From Orychophragmus violaceus (Eukaryota; Streptophyta; Magnoliopsida; Brassicales; Brassicaceae): a DNA stretch of 64,000 nt. Position numbers and translations under genes: made by a program. Shown in pieces: positions 32,762 through 44,326 of the stretch. The notes below the pieces were generated by a model. The model was not told the DNA's origin, made no database searches, and saw only the letters and a program-made list of their open reading frames with translations. The stretch covers positions 112,625,318-112,689,317 of the forward strand of contig CM058239.1 of assembly GCA_030180135.1 (NCBI GenBank), in the 5' to 3' direction. Positions within the stretch are counted from its first letter, which is position 1; each line of letters opens with the position of its first letter.

Positions 32762-35629
32762 GTACCTGCTATAAGCAGAAATATTATTTCAATTTCTTTG
32801 TTGGATTTGGAAGGTTATGATTTTTCAGTTAAGAATAAATTATGTTCCTTCAATCGCAACAATTTGTTCTATGGTTCTGCCCCTCTTACGAATGGGCTTT
32901 ACATACTCGATCAATCCGCGCCAATATATAACATTAATACAAAACGGTTTAAACCTAATGAGGAAAACCGAACGTTTCTATGGCATTGTCGTTTAGGGCA
33001 CATCAGCGAGAAACGCATCAAGAGGCTCCATTCGAATGGACTTCTTGGCTCATTTGACTTTGAGTCATGTGAGAAATGCGAATCCTGCATGATGGGCAAA
33101 ATGACACGGGCCCCCTTTAATAAACCTAACGAGAGGGCCAGTGACTTATTGGGCCTGATACACACTGATGTGTGTGGCCCAATGTCCACAAATGCAAGAG
33201 GAAACTATCAGTACTTCATTACCTTCACTGATGATTTCAGTAGGTATGGATATGTTTATTTAATGAAACATAAGTCTGAATCTTTTGAGAAGTTCAGAGA
33301 ATTCCAAAATGAAGTACAGAACCAACTTGGCAAAAGCATTAAGGCTCTTCGGTCCGACCGAGGAGGAGAATACTTAAGCCAGGAATTCAGTGATCATCTG
33401 AGAGAGTGTGGGATCGTATCCCAACTCACTCCTCCTGGAACACCTCAATGGAATGGTGTGTCTGAGAGGAGAAATCGGACCTTATTGGATATGGTTCGAT
33501 CTATGATGAGTCACACAGACCTTCCAATATCCCTTTGGGGATATGCTCTGCTAACAGCAGTGTTCACACTAAACAGAGCGCCATCAAAAGCAGTAGCAAA
33601 GACACCATATGAATTATGGACTGGAGAAGCTCCAGTGCTGTCTTATCTAAGAATTTGGGGTTGTGAAGCCTATGTTAAGAGATTAATCTCAGATAAGCTT
33701 ACACCAAAATCTGATAAATGCTACTTCATTGGTTATCCAAGGGAAACCAAGGCTTATTACTTCTATCTACGTTCCGAGAACAAGATCTTTGTTGCCCGGG
33801 ATTGTAACTTTCTTGAGAGAGAGTTTCTCTCTAAGAAAGACAGTGGGAGTAAGGTACTGCTTGAAGAAATTCAAGATGAACAGGATACTGCTCAACCTAA
33901 TGAGGAAGAGCAGCAGGAGGATCTACAAGAAATTGTAGAGCCTGAATCTGTAGTACCTGAAGTTCGAAGATCCGGGAGGATCCGTCACGAACCCGAGAGA
34001 TATCAGGGATTCCTCGTGACTGACTGTCATGATCTTTTGATCATTGATGGTGATGAACCATCGAACTTCAATCAAGCCATGATGGGCCCAGATTCCTCTA
34101 AGTGGCGCAAGGCCACTGATTCCGAAATGGACTCCATGTCGGTCAACCAAGTGTTTTCGTTGGTTGACTTACCCGTTGGTGTAAAAGCCATCGAGTGCAA
34201 ATGGATCTTCAAGAAGAAGATTGACGTGGATGGAAATGTCCAGATTTATAAAGCCAGGTTGGTGGCAAAAGGTTTCAGACAAGTTCACGGTGTGGACTAC
34301 GATGAAACCTATTCACCGGTGGCTATGATGAAATCTATTCGGATTCTACTAGCAACTGCAGCTTTTCATGATTATGAAATTTGGCAGATGGACGTGAAAA
34401 CCGCCTTCCTGAATGGTATTCTGGAAGAGGATGTGTATATGACACAACCTGACGGTTACATAGATCCAAAGAATGCTGGGAAAGTATGCAAGCTTCACAA
34501 ATCCATTTATGGATTGAAGCAAGCATCGAGGAGCTGGAATCTTCGTTTTGATGAAGCGATCAAGCAATTTGACTTCATCAGAAACGAAGAAGAACAATGC
34601 GTGTATAAGAAATCTAGTGGGAGCAAGATTGTATTTCTTATTCTGTATGTCGATGACATACTACTTCTCGGAAACGACATTCCAATGCTGAAATCTGTAA
34701 AAGACTGGCTTGGAAGTTGTTTTTCCATGAAAGACATGGGTGAAGCCGCATACGTTCTTGGAATTAGGATCTATCGGGATAGACCTAAGAGGCTGATAGG
34801 CTTGTGTCAAGACTCATACATTGACAAAGTCCTACAAAGATTCAGCATGAAAGATTCCAAGAAGGGCTTCACGCCAATGGTACATGGCACAACGCTGAGC
34901 AAGAAGCAGAGCCCCACGTCGGCTGCTGAGCTTGAGCGCATGAAGAATATTCCTTATGCATCTGCAATAGGATCTGTCATGTATGCCATGATCTGTACTC
35001 GTCCTGATGTTGCTTATGCATTGAGCATGACGAGTAGATACCAGTCAAATCCAGGTGAAAACCATTGGATTGCCGTAAAGAATATCTTGAAGTATCTAAG
35101 ACATACTAAGGATAAATTCTTAGTGTACGGTGGAAGTGATGTGCTTAAAGTCAGTGGATTCACGGACGCAAGTTTCCAGACAGACACAGATGATTTCCGG
35201 TCACAGTCCGGTTATGTCTTTTGTCTGAATGGCGGTGCAGTAAGTTGGAGAAGCTCCAAGCAGGACACCGTTGCTGATTCCACTACAGAAGCTGAATATA
35301 TCGCCGCCTCGGAAGCAGCGAAGGAAGCTGTTTGGATACGAAAGTTCATTATGGAACTAGGTGTGATACCAGATGCGGCTGAGCCTCTGGCACTGTTTTG
35401 TGACAACAATGGTGCTATAGCTCAGGCAAAGGAACCAAGATCACACCAGAAATCCAAGCATGTTCAAAGAAGATATCACTTGATACGTGACATCATTAAT
35501 AGAAAGGAAGTCAAGATCAGCCGAGTTCCGACAGATGACAATGTCGCTGATCCGTTGACAAAGCCACTCCCAAGGCCTAAGCTCGAGTTCCTGACTGAAG
35601 CTGTAGGCATTAGAAACATTGAAATGTAA
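32762..35629 (+). pseudogene. Copia A pol half downstream of B
   Basis: 956 codons including the stop: rest of protease, integrase (HTDVCGP, SDRGGEY, NGVSERRNR), RT (YVDDILLLGND) and RNase H (FTDASFQTD, DNNGAIAQ), with no internal stop. It is separated from its gag half only by B and one extra ATTTT. It differs from B at scattered, mostly silent sites. It could be expressed as an N-truncated protein from the B LTR, since an in-frame ATG lies at 32720 in that LTR. Confidence 0.95.
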
Positions 35630-36483
35630 TCTAAATTTGAGTGGGAGTTTAGTGAGCTTTATTTTAGTTATTTGATATGTTCTTGTAAAACATTATTTTA
35701 TGTTTTAATGAAATAATTATTTCAAGATTATTTTAACTGTGATGAAATAATCGTTCCAAAATGATATGAACCATTTTATAGGTCATCGAAGTAAATGATT
35801 TGATCTTGAGTCATCGAAGTCATTTAGCTTGATCATGAGATCCTATATTTGATAAATGTTTTATATCATCATGTCCCTAGTCGAAGGTTGTTGAAACTGG
35901 AACACCAACAACCGTGTGAGACTGGATTGGTACGTGACTTATGACAAAGTCTCAGTGTGTCATAGATGCACGGCATCAAAGTCAGTACATAGGTGTATGT
36001 TGGGAACATACGACCGGACAAGACCCGACTATAAGAACTCTTCAGGATATTTATATCTGTGTCATAAGAGATTCTTACTACGACTATAGAGTATAGTCCT
36101 TAGACCTGAGTTCACATGCATGTGACTGCACATGGACTGATGTACTTTGATCATTGTCTAACGCTATCGTTCAGTGATAGCTATAAGGACCTTGTTTGGG
36201 TACATTATGAAATGAGTAGTTTACAGTGATGGAACAAGATGGGATTTGTCCCTCCAATATAAATGGAGTGAATATCTCTAGGCCAATCGGAGATTTGAAT
36301 ACTGGAAAACGCATGGCCATGCTCAAACGGACTTTCCCGAGTCGTTTGGATTGTCAGTATCAAATCAGAGTCCGATGAACAAGATTAGGCTTTATAAGGA
36401 TGACACCAATCTTGCCTTATGACTAATCGAGATATTGAGACAAAAGGATTATGAATACAGAGATTCCAGTACAAGTGGGAGAT

Positions 36484-37113
36484 TGTTGGAATTGTGTCCA
36501 GTAATCTCGGTACTGTCTCTAGAAAGTAAGAGTATGTCGAGATCAGACATAAGTCATATAATACTGGGGATCATGATGGCTTGCTAGAGTCCGCTCATGA
36601 TCTATAAGTCTTGGACTTATTGCTTTTATTATATGATCCCATATGGGTCACACGCCTAAGCTAACAGGAAAATGTGTTGGAACGGCTTAGCAGAAGTACG
36701 ACAAAAGTGCTAGGCATTTGTCGTACTAAGAGAGAAAGATTAATGGGTCTGATTAAATGGGATTTAATCAGATTGGGCCCAAAAGCCCAAAAGGGAAAGA
36801 GAAGGCTTTTAATGACTAAAAGCCAAGTCTTTTCTCCCTAACCCTAATACCTAGCCGCGGCTACTCCTCTCTCTCTGCGCCTCTGTTCTTGGTGGTCTAG
36901 CAGCCATTTCCTTGTGAAGCGTGTGTGAACCTTTGGAGGATTCATCCCTCGGTGCATCTATCTGATCTCTGACCTGTTCTCTTCCTTCCGCTGCAACAAA
37001 CAGGTAAAAGGTGAGATCATGTTATGATTCTAAATAAGAACACCTAGATCTGATGCATGTTTAGGTTGATATCAATATGAGAATTGAATCAGGATCAACT
37101 GAACTATCCAACA
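36484..37113 (+). repeat. 3' LTR of copia A
   Basis: It appears identical to 21553-22182 over 630 bp, and is followed by the GAGAG duplication at 37114-37118, where the Tat RT resumes. It is preceded by the polypurine tract AAGTGGGAGA. Confidence 0.95.
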
Positions 37114-37924
37114 GAGAGTCTGCATAGACTTCACGGACCTGAACAAGGCATGCCCAAAAGACAGCTTTCCACTACCACATATAGACCGTCTGGTGGAAGC
37201 CACCGCCGGACACAAACTATTATCCTTCATGGACGCGTTCTCTGGGTATAACCAAATCCTCATGAACCCAGAGGACCAAGAAAAGACAGCCATCATAACC
37301 GATCGCGGAACCTACTGCTATAAGGTGATGCCTTTCGGACTGAAAAACGCCGGAGCTACCTACCAGAGACTGGTGAACAAAATGTTCGCCGACCAGCTCG
37401 GGAAATCGATGGAAGTTTACATTGACGACATGCTAGTGAAGTACTCCAAAGAGAGCAACCATATAGCACAGCTCCGGGAGTGTTTCAAAATCCTAAACCA
37501 ATATGGGTTGAAACTCAACCCAGCCAAGTGCTCTTTCGGAGTACCGTCCGGAGAATTCCTCGGGTATTTGGTAACCGAACGAGGGATCGAAGCAAATCCA
37601 AAACAGATAGAAACCTTCCTGGAGATGCCCTCCCCGAAAAATACGAGGGAAGTACAAAGGCTAACAGGACGGATAGCAGCTCTGAACCGTTTCATCTCTC
37701 GGTCCACAGACAAATGCCTGCCATTTTACAACCTCCTCAAAGGAAACCGAAAGCTCCAATGGAACGAGGACTGTGAAAAGGCCCTGAACGAGCTCAAGAA
37801 GTACCTCAGTGAACCTTTGATACTAGCTAAACCTGTGGAGAGCGAGCCGTTATACCTCTACATCGCAACTTTGTCCGCCGCGGTTAGCGCAGTCTTGGTC
37901 CGCGAGGAGAAAAACGAGCAATAG
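37114..37924 (+). pseudogene. Tat RT, C-terminal part
   Basis: It resumes in phase after copia A and carries FTDLNKACPKDSFPLPHIDR, SFMDAFSGYNQILMNPEDQE, the catalytic YIDDMLVKYS and KCSFGVPSGEFLGYLV. The connection and the start of RNase H follow (YLYIATLSAAVSAVLVREE). A stop at 37922 interrupts the polyprotein before the rest of RNase H. Confidence 0.85.
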
Positions 37925-38986
37925 CCCATATACTACGTAAGTAAGACCGTAAGTAAGACACTCATAGACGCGGAGACGAGGTATCCAGCAATGGAAAAGC
38001 TCGCGATCGCAGTAGTAATGGCGGCAAGAAAACTACGGCCATACTTTCAATCACACGCTATAGTAGCAATGACGTCACAGCCCATACGAACCATACTCCA
38101 TAGCCCGAGTCCATCTGGAAGGCTAGCCAAATGGGCGATCGAGCTAAGCGAATACGACATCGAGTATCACACCAGGACGAGCGCCAAAGCCCAAGTCCTG
38201 GAAGACTTCGTAATCGAGCTCCCACCTACAGCTCCGGAGCAGGAAAACCAAAACAAATATTGGACCCTCCTTGTAGACGAAGCCTCATCCAAACACGGCT
38301 CTGGGGTGGGGATCAAACTTGTAACTCCCACCGGAGAGATAATCGAGCAGTTATTCAGACTCGGCTTCAGTCCCTCTAACAACGAGGCTGAGTATGAAGC
38401 TCTCATAGCCAGACTCCGACTCGTAATCGGGGTCGGAGCACAGGAAGTACGCGCTTTCAGCGACTCGCAATTAGTCACGAGCCAGTATCACGGCAAGTAC
38501 GAAACTAAAGACGAGCGCATGGAAGCGTACGTCAAGGTAGCTCACGAGCTCGCCGACCAACTGAAAAGCTTCACGCTCGAGAGAATACCTCGGGGGGAAA
38601 ACTCCTCTGCTGATGCCCTGGCTGCACTAGCCTCGACATCCGACCCTAAAGTCAAAAGGATCACACCCGTGGAAGGGATAGATAAACCGAGCATCGACGT
38701 AGCACTAAAAGAACAGGCTGCAGACCAAACCACAACGTCTCAGATGGATCGGACCGAAAGTTCGCCTGAAGCACTAAACTCCGGAGTCCCCTCGAAAACG
38801 GTGTTGACATGCTCTGAAGTTTACGACATCGGTCTTCTTAGCGGTCGACAGGTTCCAGAGCCCCCGGCCGAGGAAGAGTCTGAACCAGAGGCCGAGGAAC
38901 CGGACGCAGAGTTCCTAAACAGGCCAGATTGGCGGGAGTCGATCCTGGACTATATCCAACTCGGTCTGGTCCCCAACGACAAGTGA
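37925..38986 (+). pseudogene. Tat RNase H plus second RNase H-like domain
   Basis: The end of the first RNase H (ETRYPAMEKLAIAVVMAARK, RLAKWAIELSEYDIEY) is followed by a second domain starting WTLLVDEASSKHGSGVGIKL, with NNEAEYEALIARL and FSDSQLVTSQYHGKYE. This is the additional archaeal-type RNase H known from Tat elements. An acidic tail (EEESEPEAEEPDAE) precedes the stop at 38984. Both domains remove the RNA strand or tether during reverse transcription; the exact role of the second is not settled. Confidence 0.8.
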
Positions 38987-40164
38987 CAGGCCAGAAAGCT
39001 AAAGGCGTGAAGCGCTCGGTATTGCGTGATCAATGATCATCTGTTCAAACGCAGTACCGCAGAACCTTACTTACGATGCGTGCATGCTCAAGAAGCTCTC
39101 GCTGTAATGGGAAACACCCACGAAGGCACTTGCGGTAATCACTCCGGAGGACGAGCCCTAGCAATCCGCATTAAAAGACAAAGGGTTTTTCTGGCCAACC
39201 ATAATTGCTGATTGCGAGAACTACACCAGGCAATGCGACAAATGCCAAAGGCACGCCCCAATCATCCATCAGCCTGCAGAAAAACTGTCCTCGATCTCTG
39301 CACCTTACCCCTTCATGAGGTGGTCAATGGACATAGTGGGTCACTAGTTTCGTCAGGACCAAAGCAACTGTAATACCTGCTGGTCCTGACCGACTATTTC
39401 ACCAAGTGGATAGAAGCTAAAGCCTATCAGCAAACCACATAAATTGAAGTACGACACTTCATCTGGGAACACATAGTCTGTCGACACGGGCTCCCCTACG
39501 AAATAGTAATGGATAGCGGTTCACAGTTCATCCCCAGAGCTTTCAGAAATTTCTGCAAAACGTGGAAGATACGACCCCGAGGTACCCTCAAGGAAATGGT
39601 CAGGCAGAAGCTGCGAACAAAACACTACTGAGTAGCCTCAAGAAAAGACTCGATTCCAAGAAGTCTGCATGGTCTGAAGAGCTACCGGGAGTCCTATGGG
39701 CTTCCCGCACTAAACCTCACAGCGCGACTGGCGAAACTCCATTCTCGCTGGCATACGGAATGGAGGCGGTGGTCCCTGTAGAGGTAACAGTTCCGACTAT
39801 CAGAAGGGCCCTGAGCCCGAGATACGAGGAACTAAAAGAACAAATGCTCCAAGATCGTTTGGACATGATCGAGGAAAAACGCGACCGAGCGCTGATACGA
39901 ATGCAAAACTACCAGCAAGCAACCTCCTGTTATTACAACTCCAGAGTCCGACTCCGTAAGTTTAGTGTGGGAGACTTAGTACTGCGCAAAGTCTACTCAA
40001 ACACCAGAGTGCCAGGCACCGGGAAGCTCGGGACCAACTGGGAAGGCCTCTATCGAGTCACCGAGATAGTCCGAGACGGCGTCTACAAGCTCACGAAGCA
40101 TAAAAACGGAGTACCCGTGAAGAGGCCGTGGAACGCCACAAACCTCAGACTATACCATCCGTGA
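38987..40164 (+). pseudogene. Tat integrase, broken
   Basis: The zinc-binding region (HEGTCGNHSGGRALAI) is open to 39209. Stops and shifts follow at 39209, 39353, 39372 and 39440. The core is recognisable by WSMDIVGH, VMDSGSQFIPRAF and YPQGNGQAEAANK, and the last part (39562-40164) is open, ending RPWNATNLRLYHP. The second catalytic motif reads DSG where DNG is usual. Not functional. Confidence 0.8.
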
Positions 40165-40281
40165 GTACTCACAACAATCGAACTACGTTAGGCTTGATCC
40201 CTTGGCGGGGTACGTAGGCAGCTCGAGCCTCGAGTGTAGCCACTCCACACAAAAACTTACAATTTTTTACCTATCTTTTCG

Positions 40282-40315
<34 letters not shown>

Positions 40316-41087
40316 GGTACAGGGTTATCACCCAATACATCAATGTAATCTCTGGAGCATACATTAATGAAATTCTACTTTGCATGTCGCTTCGAATCCC
40401 TACCAAGCTTCATTACAGCCAACACAGGCTATTACAAATATGCTAAGTCTTAAAACCTTAGCAGTTGTAAACTCCGGAGTATACACTAATAAAGTTCTAC
40501 TTTATATAGAGATTTGAATTCCACTCTATACGTCACTTCAAGCTCTTATCAAGAAAACGTAAATCGCAAATACGCTAAAACTTAAAATCTCAAGTGTTTC
40601 GCAAACTATAACTATAGAGGATTCCTCCAGAATAATCCTCCAAAGTCCACAACTCACACACATACTTGGAAGTAAACCCTAAACAACCTTGCACGGGTTA
40701 AACAGGTATCCAAACCATATCGAACCAAATAAAGACACTAAGTCGCGAAACGAACTCTAAAATACAAAGAACGTCTGGCCAGACTAAGCGATAAAAATTA
40801 AGAGTTCTACTTCACAACTAGAAGGTTCAACTTGCAAGCTAGCAAAGCATAAGCGAACCTCTACATTTTGCTAAACTAAGAATCCAAACTCGAACGAAAC
40901 ATAAACAGAAAACCGTGCATTTAAAAGGCTCACCCGAGCCAAAAAAGAGTTATGGATTAAAACCCTCCCGGGCAACACCAAAAGCAAAATAAAAAATAAA
41001 AATAAAAAAGAGAGTTCAACTTTAGCCCAAAAGGGGGCTTTAGGGAATTCCAAAAAATAAGAGATTAAAACTTTAAAGGAGCAGTCA
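40165..41087 (+). other. Tat post-pol region with 25-base poly-G run
   Basis: This is non-coding spacer after pol. A run of 25 consecutive G residues at 40288-40312, then A, then GGGG, sits about 125 bases after the pol stop. The rest is AT-rich with repeated TTCTACTTTA-like words and no gene. Confidence 0.6.
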
Positions 41088-42655
41088 TCAGCCCTGCTCC
41101 TCACCACCAGCTTCCTTGTCCTCGCCGTCTTGCGTCTCCGTCTCCTGGACTCCGAGCCCTGCCGCTTGGTTCGCCCCGGTACTTGCAGCTCCTGCCATCA
41201 TCTCAACGTTCGACCCGAACTCGTTAAAACCCGTGGAGCGAGCCCCGCGCATTACCGAATCCTCGGAGATCTAAGAAATAGCACGCAGCTCGGCGCTCAG
41301 AGAGAAGTCAGAAACTTGCGCAGCTTCAAACTCCTTCGCGAAAGTCACCCTCTGCTCCAACAGTTTGGGAAGCTCCTTTTCAAGGGTCGTCACTTCACTC
41401 TGCAGAAGGTTTATCAGCTAGATGTTGGCCTCCACCTCCTGGACTTTGATCTCGCAGTCCGTCTCCTTCTTCTTCCTCTCGAACTTATCCTTGTGAGCTT
41501 CGAACATGTCATAATAGTGGTCGTCCCTTATCCTCATTCCATCATGCTTGGCCGAACGGATCGCATCCTCTGCCTTCGCAAGAAGCTCCTTGGTCTGCTT
41601 TTCCAGAGCGATCGTCCTTTCCACATCAACCGAGCGCTCGGACTTCACAACGATGAGCTGAGCCTCGCAAAGCCTCATCTCCTCTTGGAAACTCTTGAGG
41701 CTCGTGGTCAACGGGTGCACGACGCTTTGAGCTTGCTCGAGCTCCTCTTGACGAGGGACGCACCGGAGACTCTGCTCGTAAAAAGCCGTGAGCTGGTTGT
41801 CCGCCTCCAAATCCTGAGGCTGAGAATCAGCATTAAAGACCAGAAGAGGAGGGCAAAAGCAAAAGCTCGAAAAAGCTACCTTTCCCTTAGCAGTCATTGC
41901 TTTGACATACAACTCCCAGCCAATCAGATTCTTCATTGAAGGGAGAGAACATCCGGCGGCCTTGCAGTGGCGCAGAAAATGAGCAAGTCCCTCGGGATCG
42001 TCCGTAATCGGATAATCCTTGGTATGGTCAAACTTCCAATGGAACGGTTTAGACCCTGGAGCATGCGATGAACCCGACCCAACAGCTGCCTCCTTTTCAT
42101 ATCGAGGCTTCTTGTTCAAAGGTTGCACCGAGGAGTCACTCCCGGTGGCCTTGGAACTCAAGTGAATCACCTGGTCGGGGCGCACATCTTCCGGTCCCTT
42201 CCCAGACTCCGTGTCCCGACGCGGAGGAGGAGGGATACCTCCAGACCTCCCATCATTAATGGCACCGGCTAAAGCATCACTTAGCTGACATGCACGAATG
42301 GGCGCGTAACCACCAGACGTCGCTTTCTCAGAAGGCCTCTTGGATGACTTACGAACGGTGGGGCGTCTCCTCATCTTGTTCTTCGGTTGAGTCGTACTCG
42401 ACGAAGCGGTTTGGGAAGCGGTATGTTCCCGAGAGGCTACAAAAAAAAGGAGAATAAGCGACGCTCACGCCCAAGCTACGAAATAGGCAAAAGGACGTAT
42501 ATACACTCACTGATAAGTGCCGGAGCAAGACGAGTCTCCAACGGCTCTATTGCTTCTGGAAGCTCGAGTGCGCGCTTGACTCTGTCAACGGTGAACGATG
42601 ACCAGAGCACGTCTCTGGAGTGTGTCCGATTTGTGGTCAGAACGCGATGCTTCAT
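41088..42655 (-). pseudogene. Antisense gene of the Tat element, with introns
   Basis: Minus-strand exons inferred by eye: 42655-42511 (starts MKHRVLTTNRTHSRD, donor GTGAGT), 42436-41880 (after acceptor TTTTTTTTGTAG) and 41813-41088 (after an in-frame 60-66 bp segment that begins GTAGCT and ends CTCAG). Exon 2 is basic and serine-rich, then has a WKFDHTKDYPITDDPEG motif. Exon 3 is a long coiled coil (EKQTKELLAKAEDAIRSAKH), then an acidic tail (GEDKEAGGEEQG). Stops at 41418 and about 41280 break it. Antisense extra ORFs between pol and 3' LTR are known in Tat elements; their function is unknown. Confidence 0.6.
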
Positions 42656-42690
42656 CTCCAGAAATCTCTAGGACTATTACTGTGAGTTGA

Positions 42691-44130
42691 GAGGGCTTAT
42701 GGCTTTCACTGGTCAGTGTAAACAGTTGTCATTTTACCAAAGGGAGACGGAGACGACTTTCACTATGGTCAGTAATTCTTCAAACTCTCACGACCTTATT
42801 AATTTAAATTCCTTTTCGGTGTTGTTGCATCTAATCTAAGGAAGAGTTTTGCTCTCATTTGTCAGATCAAAGGCATAAATCATCTTCAAACCCTTGCTCT
42901 TTTAGCTATTAAAGAATGCAATAGTTGCAAATTTGAGATCATTGCAACGAACTTGCTTTTTCTTTTTCAATTTCATGGTATGTACGTTTGTAGAAAAGTT
43001 ATATTTCAAATTATCCAAGCAGTGGTCTCGACTTTTTATTGACACCCATGCTCGAAGCTAGATAATTATTTGAATGTGTAACATTTATGGAACGCACAAA
43101 CCTCACTTCCTCATTTAGAAGTTAATGAGAAAAATGTGCAAAGTTGTCAAAACAGAAAAGCATCCCCTACAAACAGTTATGATTCATACTTTTCATGTTC
43201 ACAACTATTAAAAGCATGATAGTGAATTTGGAAGAATGCATCCCGTGTGTTTTTATCCTACTAACAAATGACAAATAACTTAAATAAATGAAATTACAAA
43301 AAAAAAAAAAAATTAGATCAAGCAAAAAAAGAAAAAAAGAGCAGAAAATGAAGAAAATGAACTCTTGAAGTTTTCCAACAGCTTAAAAAGAAGTCAAAAG
43401 AACATTTGAAAATTTGACTATTTCCCATTTGTTCTCATTTGATGGACAAATTATTCTGTTGGTCTAGATCAGAGATTTCCGTCAAGCAAGTTATTAAATC
43501 AGAAGGATATGTTCTACCAAATGTCACTACAGTATTTAAATTAGTGTCTCTTTTTCGTTTAAGAAAGAAAAATAAAAAATAAAATATTTATCCTAATGTT
43601 GGATACACATCAATTCTAAATATTTTGTTATTTGAACAAGTTCTAATTGATAGGTTTTGACTCTTGCTATATTCCATTTATGGTTTTAGTTTCTTTCAAT
43701 ACAATTTAATTTTAAACCACCAAAATTTAACGATTTATGTATAGATGTATATGACATTAAACCTTATATTATGGTACTAAAATATCATTGCATACTATAC
43801 TTTTAAGATAGAATATAGGTGATTAAAATATGTTTTAAATCAAAATTTGAAACTTCTATAAAATGTATTTCCAGTAGCTTTTCAATAAAACTTTCGTATT
43901 ACGTACGTTTATAGGCCATGATTGGTAAGCTGCGTAATGACGGAATCGCTTCTAAAAACACCATTCCGCAAAAATTTTGTCAATCATAAAAATTTGTGGA
44001 AAAACATTACAAAGAAAAAATCATTCCGCGAAAAAATAAGATTTATGTAGATTATTACGGAATTAACATTAGCTTGATTGGTAAAAATCTAATTAATACA
44101 CAAGTATTATTTATAATTTGTTAATCTAAT
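42691..44130. other. AT-rich sequence, no gene seen
   Basis: There are no sustained frames. Short A-runs occur at about 43298 and 43328. A block at 43918-44085 contains repeated ATTCCGC and TGATTGGT words, but boundaries could not be set. The missing Tat 3' LTR is not here. Confidence 0.5.
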
Positions 44131-44131
44131 T

Positions 44132-44193
44132 AATACACAAACAAATGATTACAACAACTTTGAATACACAAACAAATGATTACAACAACTTTG
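44132..44193. repeat. Two tandem 31-bp repeats
   Basis: AATACACAAACAAATGATTA and the following 11 bases occur twice in tandem (44132-44162 and 44163-44193), directly upstream of the Helitron-type hairpin. Confidence 0.8.
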
Positions 44194-44202
44194 AATAAAC
44201 AA

Positions 44203-44230
44203 TCCGCGCGTAGCGCGGAATAACACCTAA
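44203..44230 (+). mobile_element. Helitron 3' terminus (hairpin plus CTAA)
   Basis: The perfect stem TCCGCGC-GTA-GCGCGGA at 44203-44219 is followed 7 bases later by CTAA, the CTRR end of plant Helitrons, and then T. The next bases, TCTATTATATAATTAG, look like a Helitron 5' end (TC start, AT-rich). The 5' end of this first Helitron was not located. Confidence 0.6.
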
Positions 44231-44326
44231 TCTATTATATAATTAGCGAAGATGCTCTCTCCAGGTTTAAGGTTTAGCCACGTCACCAATTTTTATAAAA
44301 TCTTTTGGGCTTTCACGTTTCAGTAA

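Larger units (their letters stand above)
21553..37113 (+). mobile_element. Ty1/copia element A, itself interrupted by element B
   Basis: The outer element has LTRs 21553-22182 and 36484-37113 (630 bp each, identical by eye), GAGAG target duplications at 21548-21552 and 37114-37118, and TGTTGG..CCAACA termini. After removing element B and one duplicated ATTTT, its coding frame is 1325 codons long, the same as B, with no stop in either half. The insertion into the Tat RT is therefore recent, and A was coding-competent when B arrived. I did not assign a copia lineage. Confidence 0.95.
17906..42690 (+). mobile_element. Tat-lineage Ty3/gypsy element, interrupted and without visible 3' LTR
   Basis: The components in order are 5' LTR (17906-18400), a Tat-type primer site, broken gag, protease, the first half of RT, a 15.6-kb nested copia insertion, the rest of RT, RNase H plus a second RNase H-like domain, integrase, a poly-G tract and an antisense gene. 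The second RNase H and the extra antisense ORF are known traits of the Tat lineage. No copy of the 5' LTR was found to the right, so the 3' end is deleted. The right boundary given is approximate, set just past the antisense gene. Confidence 0.75.

Noticed and set aside
41130..41939. Plus-strand frame of 269 codons
   Set aside because: It is the shadow of the antisense Tat gene, whose minus-strand frame has intron signals and a coiled-coil composition.
43918..44085. Possible MITE with TGATTGGT at both ends
   Set aside because: The end motifs are in direct, not inverted, orientation and no target duplication was found.
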